Shown one piece after another: positions 49,760 to 62,169 of a stretch of 64,000 bases of DNA. The position numbers and the translations under genes are program-made. The notes under the pieces were generated by a model, which searched no databases, was not told the origin of the DNA, and was given only the letters and a program-made list of their open reading frames with translations. The stretch comes from Glandiceps talaboti (taxonomy: Eukaryota > Hemichordata > Enteropneusta > Spengelidae), in NCBI RefSeq assembly GCF_964340395.1, contig NC_135560.1:19828598-19892597 (forward strand), in the 5' to 3' direction. Position 1 is the stretch's first letter. Each line of letters starts with the position of its first letter.

Positions 49760-51500
49760 TGAAGCTTATCATGGCAATCAAAATGACTTATGTCAAGCCT
49801 ATAGTACACATTCATTTAAATTTCAGTTATTTTGTAATTCATCGGCTTTGTTAGTCCAGTCAAGTAGCTTGATTTAAATTACAACTGGATCTTTTAAATT
49901 GAAAGGTGTGTAAATTGTAATGTAAGTATGGTTTTGTTTACTATTCCTTCCATCCTGTTTCCAAATAGACTGCATGCAAAGAAGGGTCACTCTAGACTAA
50001 CCCCTAGTGACCCTACAACTGTAATGACTTAACCAGCCTTCAGATTTCAGAGTCCTCTTTGTGCAATCTAGTGAGAATTATATTGAATATATGTATGTAG
50101 ATCATATGTATGTACGTACGTACGTACGTACGTACGTACGTGTGCATGTAGTGCATGCATGTAGTGCATGCATGTATGTATGTATGTATGTATGTATGTA
50201 TGTATGTATGTGCATGTATGTATGTTTGTATGTGTACATGTACACATGTACGTAAGTGTATGTATGTCATCATCAAATTCAGAATTTCATTTCATAATTT
50301 ACACAATGAAATGCTGAGTCAAGAAAAAAGACTGCACCATGGGAGGTGGGGGGGGGGTGGTAATACCGACCAGGCTGTTGGCAATGAATTCCTACAATAC
50401 TGGAATGTCAAAATTTAAATAATACTAGAGCATACAGTGATGAGGTCTGAATATGGTCCCTGTCAGGTACTAGAAAAGACATAGTAGGACTGTAGCCTGG
50501 AGTCAACTCATGGTGTTATGTGGAAATACATACATATGTAAGCATGTATGCATCACCAAGTATGGGTACCACATGAAACTTTACCATTTTATCTCATGCA
50601 AACACAAATGAACAGTTCTGTGTTTGAATCTTCCTTGTTTCAAACAGTGATGTTGATTTGTGCATGGAAGTATAACCCACATGGGTTATACTTCCATGAT
50701 ATGTGTTACAAAATAGACAGTGAAGAAGAACTTCTATGTGTATGGTTACAATGAGATCAGCATATATATGCTTGAGTGATATCAGTGTCAGTATTTTGTA
50801 TGTAATGTATAACAAAAAACATTGTGTGTGATGTGTCACCAAGGTGAAACTCTATATAAATTATAAATCACTCTGGTTTGGTAATACATGCACATCTAAG
50901 TGTATAAATCATTAGACTACTGTATATTATAGAGGGTCTTGTGTATATGTACTGTGATTCCAACAACCTCAGACCACTAAATAGACCTACACTACAGACT
51001 GCCACCTCCTGTTTGTGTTAAAAATCTGTAAATAACCCTATTAAACAAAATCTATTTAGATAAGAAATTCCATTTTCTATAGGCATTGTAAGAAGCAGTT
51101 TACACCCTTATTTGATCATAGACAGTGCCCTCCACTGTCTATGATTTGATGTACTAGTAAAAGAGCTCTGAACACATTTGATGGTCTGAGATGACAAGCT
51201 TTATCCAGGTCCTTCTCACCTCCATGTTTTATCTATGGGATATTATTGCACTTTCTAGTTACTTTGTGGTGGATACTGGCATGTTTTCTGCATATCACCT
51301 CACAATTTTACTATTTACATGTAAACAAAGCCTACACCATGACCCTAATATATCAAACAAAACTAAGTAAAACTGTGCTCTGACAACAGAAACAAATGAA
51401 AAGCAATGCAGGTTGCAATAAAGTAACTGGCAAGGTGTGAATTATTTTAGTATTCTCTATTGTGACTATAGTCCTGCTTGCATGCATAGTCACCTCATAG
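49760..51500. other. Intergenic or intronic stretch
   Basis: Only a microsatellite (50108-50262) and a G run (~50348) stand out; no gene recognised. Confidence 0.45.
50108..50262. repeat. (GTAC)n / (GTAT)n microsatellite
   Basis: GTAC repeats, then GTGCATGTA and GTAT repeats. Frames through it are artefacts. Confidence 0.9.
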
Positions 51501-51503
51501 TCT

Positions 51504-51661
51504 ACCACCTTTGATTGTGAAATGACTAGTGCATCATGGCCTGTCACAACATGAACATTTATATAGTCTTGCTTGCAGACGGAGTAAAATTTGGAACTTA
51601 TAGAAATGTTCATGTTCTGACAGGCCATGGTGCACTAGTCATTTCCCAATCAAAGGTGGGG
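51504..51661. mobile_element. Foldback element, ~60-bp arms
   Basis: ACCACCTTTGATTGTGAAAT on the left is mirrored by ATTTCCCAATCAAAGGTGGG on the right with few mismatches. The ~40-bp spacer contains TAGTCTTGCTTGCAGACGGA, the terminal sequence of the small element at 57220, so an element may have inserted into another. Confidence 0.65.
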
Positions 51662-52056
51662 TGGGTCTTTTTCCAACCAGAGAGGCATGAACCTTTTCAG
51701 ATGTGCAAGTCAAGCTCACAGCCTCGAAACAATATAAATAAACGCATACAAATGTTATGTTTTGATCCAAGAAGGTGTGTCTGGTATTGTTTGAAGAAAA
51801 CCAACCCTGTGTGGATATTTTTGACAACTTATTCAAAAGCTTAGGTAGGAGCATTTTATTTTCATTGTCACAGTGGCATTCTTTGAAGGTCAGGATGGTA
51901 AACTGATACCAAGGGTTTGTCAGATGAGTTTCACTTCACTAAATACTCATACATATAAGATACACCCTAGGCTATTGACCAGTATTGTCATGTGTCCCTT
52001 CTGTGACTCGAAGCTGGTAATCAATAATGGTGTGAATTGTGTTTTCGGTTGTCTGG

Positions 52057-52337
52057 TAGTCTAGAATTCTAAACTGGTACAGTATTACACAGTCTAGAAT
52101 TCTAAACTGGTACAGTATTACGTTTTAAAAAACTTCATACTAATACCAATAATGGTATTTGTATGAAGTTTTCAAAACGTATAGTCACAGAATTCTAAAC
52201 TGGTACAATATTGCACAGTCTAGAATTCTAAACTGGTACAGTATTACGTTTAAAAAAATTTCATACTAATACCAATAATGGTATTTGTATGAAGTTTTCA
52301 AAACGTAATACTAGTACCACTTTAGAATTCTAGACTA
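52057..52337. mobile_element. MITE, TAG-ended, 9-bp target duplication, internally duplicated
   Basis: Starts TAGTCTAGAATTC and ends with its complement GAATTCTAGACTA; flanks GTTGTCTGG (52048-52056) and GTTGTCCGG (52338-52346) differ at one base. The arm and stem ACTTCATACTAATACCA / TGGTATTTGTATGAAGT occur twice, so the element carries a partial tandem copy of itself. Confidence 0.8.
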
Positions 52338-52387
52338 GTTGTCCGGATGTCCACGCAGTTCACAGGTCTGAGGATCATATCTTACAC

Positions 52388-52452
52388 TAGTCTAGTTCTT
52401 GACCACCGTGTTCTTCAGTGTAAATGGCGTACAGTCATCAGGAACTAGACTA
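52388..52452. mobile_element. Small TAG-ended foldback
   Basis: TAGTCTAGTTC and GAACTAGACTA form the ends of a 65-bp hairpin; the 9-bp flanks match at 6 of 9 positions. A lone arm, TAGTCTAGTTCCGTTACC, lies at ~52805. Confidence 0.45.
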
Positions 52453-52980
52453 CTGTTATACATGCGATGTGCTACTTTTAGTACCACATTGGTTTTCTGC
52501 TGAAAACTTACAAGTCACCATGGTGATGATCATCTTCTCAAATGTTCGTGTAACTAGGCGTAGAGCAACATTGTTTCCACAAGAATTTGCAACATCGTTT
52601 TGATACTCGGTGAAAAACGTAAAATGTCATCTAAGAAGGTGAACAGATTGTCAACAAGAAAGTACTAGTAAACGTTTACATCTGTATGTGGTTCAATGGT
52701 TTGTAACATGCAATGCTACCTCCATACATGATGTACACAACATACATGTGCTCCCCCCCCCCCCAACACCATACACGAAAGGGTAATGTACATACAGAAT
52801 GATGTAGTCTAGTTCCGTTACCATTTACGCCTCCACTCACATATCCAGACTAAGAATGCTGTAAAGTTTACATCGAGCGGAGATGGGGCCGGGGGGGGGG
52901 GGACAACTGGGACTTCGCATGCAAGAACGTAAACTGAGTGGGGCTGCATGTGTGTACACGATAGAAGACGGAGATCTTAC

Positions 52981-53330
52981 CGTACGTACGACACCCTTGA
53001 TCCACGGATCACTGCTCGATCGTGTTCGGCTCTTGCTGCACTGTCTCTGTATCTAGGCTAGTACTACTACGTAAACTTCTGTCCTTCCAGACATACACGT
53101 GCTACCAAGATCCACGACATATTATGTCTGCTGTCACTATCAGGGAGACCAGGCGATCGAATTTCATGATATGGGCAAATGATGCTGAGTCGTTGTAACC
53201 CGAGTGGGTCGTCGTGTGATTTAAACTCCAGTAGAATGAACAATGAATAATGTGAATTGCGTAATCACAACCAGCTTTGCACCAATCAGCATATATATTG
53301 TGTATTTGCCGGAAATCGATTAGTTGGTTT
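52981..53330 (-). promoter_or_regulatory. Possible first exon and promoter of the minus-strand gene
   Basis: CpG-rich block ending on the minus strand in GTACGTACG followed by GTAAGATC, a good splice donor at 52980. Its natural partner is the acceptor at 47414. Upstream on the minus strand are a TATATAT and a CTGATTGGTGC (inverted CCAAT) box near 53283. Inference only. Confidence 0.35.
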
Positions 53331-53619
53331 AGCTCGGACAAAAAATGGCGCGAATATTTGCACACATGGGTCCGGCCCAGCCTTGTAAACAAAGGAAACA
53401 GACAAGGAAGTCTGTGTAATTACTATTCATAATGTAAAGGTTTATGAGAGTATGTTCATGAGAGTTATTCTTGGCTTGAAGAGGTATTGATTTGTTTTGG
53501 ACGATTACAATGTAAGGTTGGATCGATCTGATGGTAGGCATTATATGAGAGAGAATGTCATTTACATACGTGCTGCGTTATATATGAGGGAGAATGTCAT
53601 TTACGATCTTTGAACGAGC

Positions 53620-55680
53620 AGAATTTACGGGGGGGGGGGTTCTGAAAGGTCCAGTCGTTGGTCCTCTTACATGTATTATCTCCCCTAATACATCCATGGA
53701 CCCATAAACAATGACTTTATGTTATCTACATGTCCATGTAATAGGTGGGGGATTTATGGCGAGCGCAGATGAATAGACCATTCGATATCCTGGGGGGGGG
53801 GGGGGCCTGGAAGATTGGTGGAGAGTCATTATTTTTTTCTCAACTGCTTGCCTGAGAATTATTTTTTTTTTCTCCTTCGCCTACGCTGGCAACTTTTTTT
53901 TCTTTGCTTCTTTGAGATATCCAATTTTTTTTTTTACGTCAATGTTGAACACCTACATTTGTTGCCACAATTTTCTGTTTGGTTTTCGCACAGGGTAATA
54001 CAGAGAGTAAAAAGATGCTGTTCTATCACACACAGATTTTATTTAGAAAACTACATATTTCATACATGTTTGATTTTCAATTAAATAAACATCATTGACG
54101 GTTTTTATGCCATGGTATGATGACACACTGAAAATACCAATCGGAAACTTGATTGGTGAGCTCAGACATTCAGATAGACCGGTCAGTTTCTCCAGCTTGA
54201 GGGGATGGGGGTGTCAGTGTTTTTTTTCCATTGGGCCAACAAAAAGTCACTGACCCCCGTGAATAAAGTTTCATAGCATCTGATAGTAAGCTGTCTAAAG
54301 GCAATGTTTAGGCTATTCACAGACACTTTCAGACAATAATTTGCAAGCTTTACAAGACAGCTCTAACATGTAAAAAGCAACTACATAAGGTTGAAACATT
54401 TTTGAAATAAAGTTTCATAGCATCTTGACAGTAAGAGGTGGAGGAAAGAACTTTGATTTGAAACTGGAACATGTCTACCTGTTATGGGGGAGGGGGGTTC
54501 TAGTGGGTGTCCCCCTAGAAGCCCTGGAGGATTTTTACTCTTAAAGCCAATTTTCAGGCTATTAACAGACACTTTCAGACAATAATTTGCAAGCTTTACA
54601 AGACAGCTCTAACAATTGTAAAAAGCAACTACACCTGGTTGAAACATTTTTGAAATAAAGTTTCATAGCATCTTGACAGTAAGAGGTGGAGGGAAGAACT
54701 TTGATTTGAGGCTTGGACATGTCTACCTCTTATGGGGGGGGGGGTCTCCCCTAGAAGCTTTTCAAGTTTTTTTTACCAATTTTGGTGAATCTTATTGTTG
54801 GTTTAACGAATGAGTGGCCTCTGGGGTGATGGAGTCCAAGGGGTCCCCCATGCCAAATCTGTAGTTTTTTGTTTCTATTTAGGCAATTTTAGGTTATTCA
54901 TAACCTCTGAGATATATATTGCCAAGCATCGAAAAGCTAAAGTAAATATAACCTTTTTAAATAAGTTTTCCATGTTTGAGCACTTTAGGAGGTCATACCT
55001 AGTGTATACAATAGAAACTTGAATTTGAGTTGTGGTGTCGATACATGTAGTGTCTGAAATAGGAAGTATATCATCCCTTCGGACAATTCATACTGAAGAG
55101 ACTAGAACAATTTAGATTAAGTTCTTTTATAAACTATCCAATAGTATGAAGATTACCATTACAAAACCTTCAAGTTCACTTTTGCCCCAAAGTGCAAGAT
55201 AAGTGAAGCACTGATTGGGAAACAGCCAAACACTTACATGGCATGTTCTGTAACTAGTGTGGTAGCTAGGTAATATGTATAATTTTATGTATAGTTATGT
55301 TTGAACCCTTACATGAAGTAATATTTAAACCATTTATGAAAGAAACAGAGACAAGAACAAATATATATATGTACTTCAGGCTAACGAAACTGACTGGTCC
55401 CTGACATGTGTTTGAAACTGTTTGTCGTGATTTGACAAGTGTCCTGGTTGGAGAGGTACGAGCAGGTTGAACAGTATACTCGAACCTGTGCATCATTTCC
55501 CTGCCAAGATATTTTTTTTTCTAGCAGCAGTGGTCCATCTTTTTTTTTTCCATCACCCACTCATATCCAGATTTTTTTTTCAAGCAAATCCTCTTGGCAT
55601 CTTTTTTTCCCCGAAATCTTCCAAGCCCCCCCCCCCGGGATATCAAATGATCCACCCCTTATTCAAGAGGTGTTGTGGGT
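53620..55680. repeat. Poly-G/C-marked repeat region with inverted ends
   Basis: GATATCCTGG plus a G run and CTGGAAGATT at 53786-53820 recurs inverted at 55608-55648 (AATCTTCCAAGC, C run, GGGATATC). T-rich blocks follow on each inner side. This may be one ~1.9-kb element or two fragments facing each other. No gene seen inside. Confidence 0.45.
54262..54760 (+). repeat. ~247-bp tandem repeat, 2 copies
   Basis: AATAAAGTTTCATAGCATCT recurs at 54262, 54406 and 54654, and ACAGACACTTTCAGACAATA at ~54319 and ~54564. Each full unit has a G run and TGTCTACCT(G/C)TTATGGGGG. Confidence 0.8.
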
Positions 55681-55689
55681 ATCTATAAG

Positions 55690-56820
55690 TCTAAAAAGTA
55701 CAATGACGTAATTAGTTGTTAAAACATAAGCTCGTTTATTTGTTTTTTTCTAATGAATTCTTGAGTCTGGACATGTATTTTCAAGTCAGAACCTTTTGAT
55801 TCAAATGTAAAAAGTATTCAAATGCTATGAATGAGACGAAGCGTTAAAATACAAGGATGCACGTTTATACACAGAGATATTCAAACATTGTCAATACCTA
55901 TTAAAGTTGTCTGTTTAGATACGCTAACATGCAGCAAAGATACTGTAACTCTCCGAGTTTGCTGTGCAATTAATTTTTAAAATGATAGAGGGAGTGTTGT
56001 TAGACGTTTCTGAAAAGTTTCCACAAAATAGTCCCTGGAATCTTACATTAGATGTCGAGAGTGAAAACCATTGTTGTCAAGGAAACCACTTCCTTATGCA
56101 GATACTATGGGGAAGTCCGATATTTCACTTTGATGACTTAGGAATGTTTTAATCGAATGGTTCAAAATCAAGTATTGAATTTGCTTAATGGAGAAGATTT
56201 CCACCTTCCCAGCATGCCTCGTTTCCCTCGCATCCCGTCTGACCATATTTCTTGAGATGTTTTGTACTCCAAGATATTGACCAGGCATTCAACTTTTAGG
56301 ATGTACAAGTTTCAATATGTTTGTTTAATCCGGAAATTCAACAGAAACACACCCCTCGTTTTGCTGTTTTGATACTGATGACGTAGCGGAAGAGTAACCC
56401 TTTGTACATTTGCATTTCTCCATACATTAGTGACAGTGACACTGAACTGCATGAATCACACTATTTTCTCAGAGTCATGAACTTTGAGGAAATTACATAA
56501 CTACTCCAAACTTATATATCCTATTGACGTATACTTGTTTAGATTACTAGTACACTAGTAGTTTTATCAACAAAGCCAAGGCCATTAATACAGTACATGT
56601 AATATGTTGTCAGGAAATGTGTCACCCTCCACCAGGGTCTATGGTTACACGTAAATGTCGCTCTCAAAAGGTCTTTATAGCAAATATTGAGAAACGTAAA
56701 CAGGGGTCGGGAGCCCTTTCAGTGCGTAAACTAGAACTGCGACCGAGTATGAACTTGACCCCCTAACTTATAAGTGATTGTATATATCTTCTTATATTAG
56801 AACGAGTTAAGGGGTTGAAT
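55690..56820. other. Upstream flank of XPA, no gene
   Basis: No exon recognised. The sequence 56690-56760 is somewhat richer in CpG and probably holds the XPA promoter, but no specific element can be assigned. Confidence 0.4.
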
Positions 56821-56824
56821 CAAA

Positions 56825-59800
56825 ATGGCTGCTGCAGTGGATGGGTCGAAAGAATGTTCTCAGGGTAGATAAATTGAATTTGTGATATGATATATTTCCC
56901 TTTCCTATGTTGTTCTTGTGGTGATAATTAGATTTTTTAGTAAAGTTAAGACAAGAGTAGCCAATAGTAATATTCTCTTTGTTAATTTCTTCAGAACAAA
57001 CGAACAACACTAGTATAGTCGACACTTCCGGGTGCCGTGAAAGCGACTCGACTACAAGTGTAAAACTATCAGATACTCAAAGAGCTAAAATAGAGAGAAA
57101 TCGTCAACGGGCACTATTGTTACGACAGGCAAGGCTAACGAGTCAGCCGTACCCAGTAAGCAGGCACGATAGAAGGTTTGTAGATAAATGAAAGAGAAAC
57201 ATTTGACAGTACTCTAGGCTAGTCCTGCTTGCAGACGGTGCATGCGTTTCGCTCACAACACCGAAGGACGACTTACTCCGTATACAAGCAGGACTAACGT
57301 TAGGCTAGCTGTAGTAATTTGTAGCATTTGTGGGCCCTTTTTTTCTGTGTTTTTCGCTCTGGAGTTTAACCGGAAAGCAAACGTTAAACGACAGATAAAA
57401 AAGCACAAAAATGGGGGGGGGGGGTTTAAAAATCACAACAAACGGTACAATTATTGCAACTGACTTTTGCCCCCCCCCCAAAAAAAAAAAAAAAAAACAC
57501 AAAAAAAACTATGACTATGACTACGGCGGTGGCACTATCTGTTCCTCATGGCCTGTGTTATCATGGGTGGTGGCAATAGCTGTTTCAGTGAGGCAGTAGT
57601 CTCTCCATGAGGGCCAGCTACTGACACTGGGATGGTACTAGACTCGGCCAAAACTTTAACTAAACTGAGTCCATCTTGTAGTCTTGCTGCCAGACCCATG
57701 ACTATCATCCCTATTCTTTTTATGTATGCCGAGTGGCTTAGCCGCAAGAAGAGAGGGACTTCAGGACAGTATGTCTGCAGGACTTTTTTATACTTCAGGA
57801 TGAGTCCCTCTCTTCTTGTGGCTGCACCGCTCAGCATTCAGAGCTTAGGGACGATAGTCACGAGTCTGGCAGAGAGACTATCCATCTTTCAGACAGAGTA
57901 CATGATTCTATTCTGATGTCTGTATAGGAGAGGGACATTGTCAGAATCAAGTTCCAAATTACTCAGTCTGCAAGCAACACTAACTTTAATATGGACTGTC
58001 AACAAATTTATACTAACCCGTGCTAAGAAAGACCTGTCTCCTCTTACATATGTTTTTTTATTGTGAGTTTGAATTAGGTTTGATTTATGAAGGGATTCCA
58101 ATATGCAATAATGTTAAGTGAGTAACACAATGACAAATCCTACAGTTTTGAAAAAAATATATTGATGGTAAAATCTTGGTGGTAAGTTCTTTCAAAACAC
58201 TGACAATTATTGAAATTTGGAATATTTGCTCTGTAGGCATGATTCAGTAGAAAGCATAACAGCATGTTGTATTTCCTGCTTTAGTCCTGAGACATGATTT
58301 TCGGGCCTAAAACTGTTGTTTATTAAGTCAGTGTGTCAAGTCAGATAGCCAAGTCTCTGAGCTATACTGTTAAGCCAGTATGTCAAGTCAGATATCCAAG
58401 TCTCTGAGCTATACTGTGAAGCCAGTATGTCAAGTCTGTAGGCTATACTGTCAAGCCAGTATGTCAAGTCAGATAGCCAAGTCTATGGGCTATACTGTCA
58501 AGCCAGTATGTCAAGTCAGATAGCCAAGTCTATGGGCTATACTGTCAAGTCAGTATATCAAGTCAGATAGCCAAGTCTCTGGGCTATACTGTCAAGCCAG
58601 TATGTCAAGTCAGACAGCCAAGTCTATGGGCTATACTGTCAAGTCAGTATATCAAGTCAGATAGCCAAGTCTCTGGGCTATACTGTCAAGCCAGTATGTC
58701 AAGTCAGACAGCCCGTTCTCTGAGCTATACTGTGAAGCCAGTATGTCAAGTCAGATATCCAAGTCTCTGGGCTATACTGTCAAGCCAGTATGTCAAGTCA
58801 GACAGCCAAGTCTATGGGCTATACTGTCAAGCCAGTATGTCAAGTCAGACAGCCCATTCTCTGAGCTATACTGTCAAGTCAGTATATCAAGTCAGATAGC
58901 CAAGTCTCTGGGCTATACTGTCAAGCCAGTATGTCAAGTCAGACAGCCAAGTCTATGGGCTATACTGTCAAGCCAGTATGTCAAGTCTCTAAGGCTATAC
59001 TGTCAGACAGCCAAGTCTCTGAGCTACCCTTGCACAATCATTCATATTCCAGATTGAAAATATAAATACTAAATTTACTCTAAAACTATGCAAATACATA
59101 GAGTTATTCAAGCAAGGATGAAAAAATACAGTTTGTTGTTCAAGTATTGCATTTTTCTGTTTCCAATTACAGTGTTGACAAGGCTGATGTGGTTGGTACC
59201 AAAATGCCAGGAAGACTTATTGACACAGGAGCTGGTTTCCTTCTTGAAGAAGAAAATGAAAATGATAAAGATGTTGACAAAATCAAAATTGTTGAACAAC
59301 CAGGTGAGTTTAAATCTTGCTTAGTAGATCAGTTCAAGTTGATGAAATGTAACAAATTTGAATGATTAAACATCAGAATGTCACAAAGCCATGACCATTT
59401 CTTGCATGCCGATCATAAGTTTAGTTAGTCTAGATGCTATCCATGGCTTCAACCCTCTTTGATCTCTCTCTCTCTTGCTCAAATCTAGTCAAATGAATCT
59501 AATGAAGTGAAAACCTTACTTTTCAGCCCCAATCATAGATGATGACAGACCCAGCTGTGAAGAGTGTAATAAACAATTTTCTGAGTCTTATCTCTTAAAT
59601 CACTACAATGTAGATGTTTGTGATGGCTGTAGGTAAGTGATTAGCTGAGAGACTTGTTCTTGGTGTTACTATCTCAAGAAGCTCTCTACACCCAGAGACT
59701 TGTTCTTGGTGTTACTATCTCAAGAAGCTCTCTACACCCAGAGACTTGTCTCGGTGTTACTATCTCAAGAAGCTCTCTACACCCAGAGACTTGTCTTGGT

Positions 59801-62169
59801 GTTACTATCTCAAGAAGCTCTCTACACCCAGAGACTTGTCTTGGTGTTACTATCTCAAGAAGCTATCTATACCCAGAGACTTGTCTTGGTGTTAGTATCT
59901 CAAGAAGCTATCTATACCCAGAGACTTGTCTTGGTGTTAGTATCTCAAGAAGCTCTCTACACCCAGAGACTTGTCTTGGTGTTACTATCTCAAGAAGCTA
60001 TCTATACCCAGAGACTTGTCTTGGTGTTAGTATCTCTAGAAACTCTCCATACCAAGCTTTATATAGGCAGATGAAGTTAGAAGGTCAGGAATGTGTTTTG
60101 AATTTGAAATTACCACTAACAGCTCTGCTAATATAAAAGCTAAGTGGATCTCATATTGACTTGGACATGTGTAATTGGCAACCCTCTAAGTCATGTGGGG
60201 GAAATTGATAACTGCCACTAGAGGCCGTTGTACAGAACGCCATGCTTTGAAATGTTACAGCATTTGATAGATGTTAGTTCTGAACTGTTGTGGTTTTAAC
60301 ACTTCTTGTTTCCTTTCTTATAGTGATAGTAATAGATAATACAACAGTTTCTGATAATGATCTAATGTTGTCGTTTTGTATCCATTTCTATCCACAGAGA
60401 TAACGAAGGAAAACATGCATTGGTAACGAAAACTGATGCAAAGCAACATTATTTATTAAAAGATTGTGATTTTGATAGACGAGAACCACCTTTGAAGTTC
60501 ATTGTTAGAAAAAATCCCCACAATTCAAGATGGGGAGACATGAAACTTTTTCTTAAATCACAGGTAAAGTAAAATATACGTGTAAGGCCTGTAAAATGTT
60601 TTGTGTAATATTCACAAGTAACAACAAGACTCAAATAGCCTTAAGGAATGAATGTTTGTGACTGATAATTTTGACTTTGAGTCGATAAATAAATGTATTA
60701 TATGTAGGGGCAATTCTGATGTGTTGGAAATGTCATTCATTTCCCTCAGATATAACGAAGATATCAGCAATTGACATGGATGACTTTGTTATGTGTGGGG
60801 GACTGACTGTACAAATATGGCAGTCATGATAGATACTATTCTCATTCAGGGCCCCTTGGCAGCATGCCAACTGTCCTATGTCACAATTTTAACATGTTTA
60901 CTTTGATGTCTCGACAGGTCAGATTTATACATTTGCACCTACTGGTATAATACTGGTATAATTGTGCTTATTGACTTGACTGTTTATAGGTAGAAGCAAG
61001 GGCACTTGAAATATGGGGCAGTGAAGAAAATATAGTTGAACAAAAGGAAAAAAGAGTTTTTAATAAAGAAAAGCTCAAACGGAAGAAATTTGACAAAAAA
61101 GTGAAAGGTAAGTAAAATCTTTTAGAGTTGGAATAATATTTTTGCAAGATGAATACAGTATGATAAAAAAAGATGACAATAGGATGGCAAGTTCCAGACA
61201 CTTTTGTTAAAATGTTTCAATTCATTTGTAAACCGTGAAGGGCTTGTATAGATGCTTAGCTTCTGTCCATTTCCTTTCTAAACTTGACACATATTTCAGA
61301 TATTATTGAGTTGATATCTACCTGTACAAGTTACTACGACTATTCATGCATGACAATGACAGTGGTTTCAACACAGGATGTCGTAGGTAACTCAAATCAA
61401 AATGTTTGACATTAGCCATGACAATTTTAAAAATTAATTTACAACAGCATTTCTTGTTGACTAGTTATCGAATCTCAATTACACAACATTTTTTCATAAA
61501 AATGTACAGAGTGATATTTAAAAGTTGTAACTCTCATGCAAGAAAACATAGTGTGAGTGATACATTCATGAATGAAACATAGGTTTGGAATCTGCAGGTT
61601 CCAGTTTCGACAGTCGCCACAGCCATTTGAATGGCTGAAGTCCTTGGGCAAGACATGAATCATTAGTGTACCCAGCCAACCCAGCTGTGCAGTTGGGGAG
61701 CTGGTAGGATAGAGGTTGCAATATGAATGCTTTAATCCCATGCACTTACAGAGGCTACAATGGGTTGTATGCTCTCTAGGAAGTGGAAGATGTTTAAAGG
61801 GCTGTTGTATTGCCATTGGTCTGTGAGATGGGTAGTATTCATAAAGCACTTTGATCACAGTGCTAGATAACAACTAACATTATTATAGTTATGTTTCTTT
61901 CATTGACAAGCTCTATGGCGTAACCATTCATAGAATTAAGAGAATAATGGTAAGGAGTCAGAGTTCATCCGATAACTGACTTGTCTGTTGACTGTTGTCA
62001 TCTTTTTTCATTTCTAGAACTAAGGCGTGAAGTCCGAAGCAGTCTGTGGACCAAGGATGTGAGCACGCATGAACATACATATGGAGAGGAAACATACATT
62101 GAAGCCACCGACATGTACAACAAGAAATGTACATCATGTGGACATCTATTAAGTTATGAAAAAATGTAA
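56825..62169 (+). CDS. XPA: DNA repair protein XPA homolog
   Basis: Scaffold of nucleotide excision repair in the nucleus: it binds the damaged DNA bubble, RPA, ERCC1-XPF and TFIIH. Seven exons (56825-56864, 56995-57175, 59173-59303, 59527-59632, 60398-60563, 60990-61107, 62018-62169) with GT-AG borders and matching phases give 297 aa; human XPA is 273. Start MAAAVDG agrees with human MAAADG. Residues 45-61 [17 protein letters not shown] are the RPA32-binding helix; 91-96 DTGAGF the ERCC1-binding motif (DTGGGF in human); C128-x2-C131-x17-C149-x2-C152 the zinc finger; [20 protein letters not shown] and [10 protein letters not shown] the DNA-binding core; the C-terminal [13 protein letters not shown] is the TFIIH-binding end. 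All zinc ligands are present. Introns 2 and 4 carry minisatellites and intron 6 a SINE. Orthology is beyond reasonable doubt; the short first exon is inferred from splice phase. Confidence 0.97.
57220..57296. mobile_element. Tiny TAG-ended MITE in XPA intron 2
   Basis: TAGTCCTGCTTGCAGACGG against CCGTATACAAGCAGGACTA, 77 bp, flanked by ACTCTAGGC (57211-57219) and ACGTTAGGC (57297-57305), 7 of 9 identical. It lies 44 bp after the exon 2 donor. Confidence 0.65.
57679..57890. mobile_element. TAG-ended MITE in XPA intron 2
   Basis: Inverted repeats of ~85 bp, TAGTCTTGCTGCCAGACCC against GAGTCTGGCAGAGAGACTA; 9-bp flanks TCCATCTTG (57670-57678) and TCCATCTTT (57891-57899). 212 bp; the 100-codon frame across it on the minus strand is not a recognised protein. 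Confidence 0.8.
58350..59025 (+). repeat. 47-bp minisatellite in XPA intron 2, ~14 copies
   Basis: Unit with core GGCTATACTGTCAAGCCAGT, ATGTCAAGTC and AGATAGCCAAGTCT. Copies alternate between a few variants in a higher-order pattern, and some are shortened (near 58430 and 58985). It ends ~150 bp before exon 3. Confidence 0.95.
59649..60060 (+). repeat. 45/46-bp minisatellite in XPA intron 4, 9 copies
   Basis: Unit GAGACTTGTCTTGGTGTTAC plus TATCTCAAGAAGCTCTCTAC and ACCCA. The first copies are 46 bp and the rest 45 bp, a multiple of three, so frames remain open for 160 codons without being genes. It begins only 17 bp after the exon 4 donor. Confidence 0.95.
61580..61890 (+). mobile_element. 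SINE with LINE-type tail in XPA intron 6
   Basis: GAAGTCCTTGGGCAAGACAT resembles the (C/T)CTTGGGCAAG core seen in several metazoan SINEs, and the 3' end AAAGCACTTTGATCACAG followed by CTAGATAACAACTAACATTATTATA has the form of an L2-type tail with an ATT microsatellite. The 5' tRNA- or 5S-like head is not clear. About 300 bp. Confidence 0.6.

Noticed and set aside
58696-59057. Frames with MSSQ and [12 protein letters not shown] repeats
   Set aside because: Translation of the 47-bp minisatellite in XPA intron 2.
59654-60136. 160-codon repetitive frame in XPA intron 4
   Set aside because: Lies between a good donor and acceptor of XPA and stays open only because most repeat units are 45 bp.
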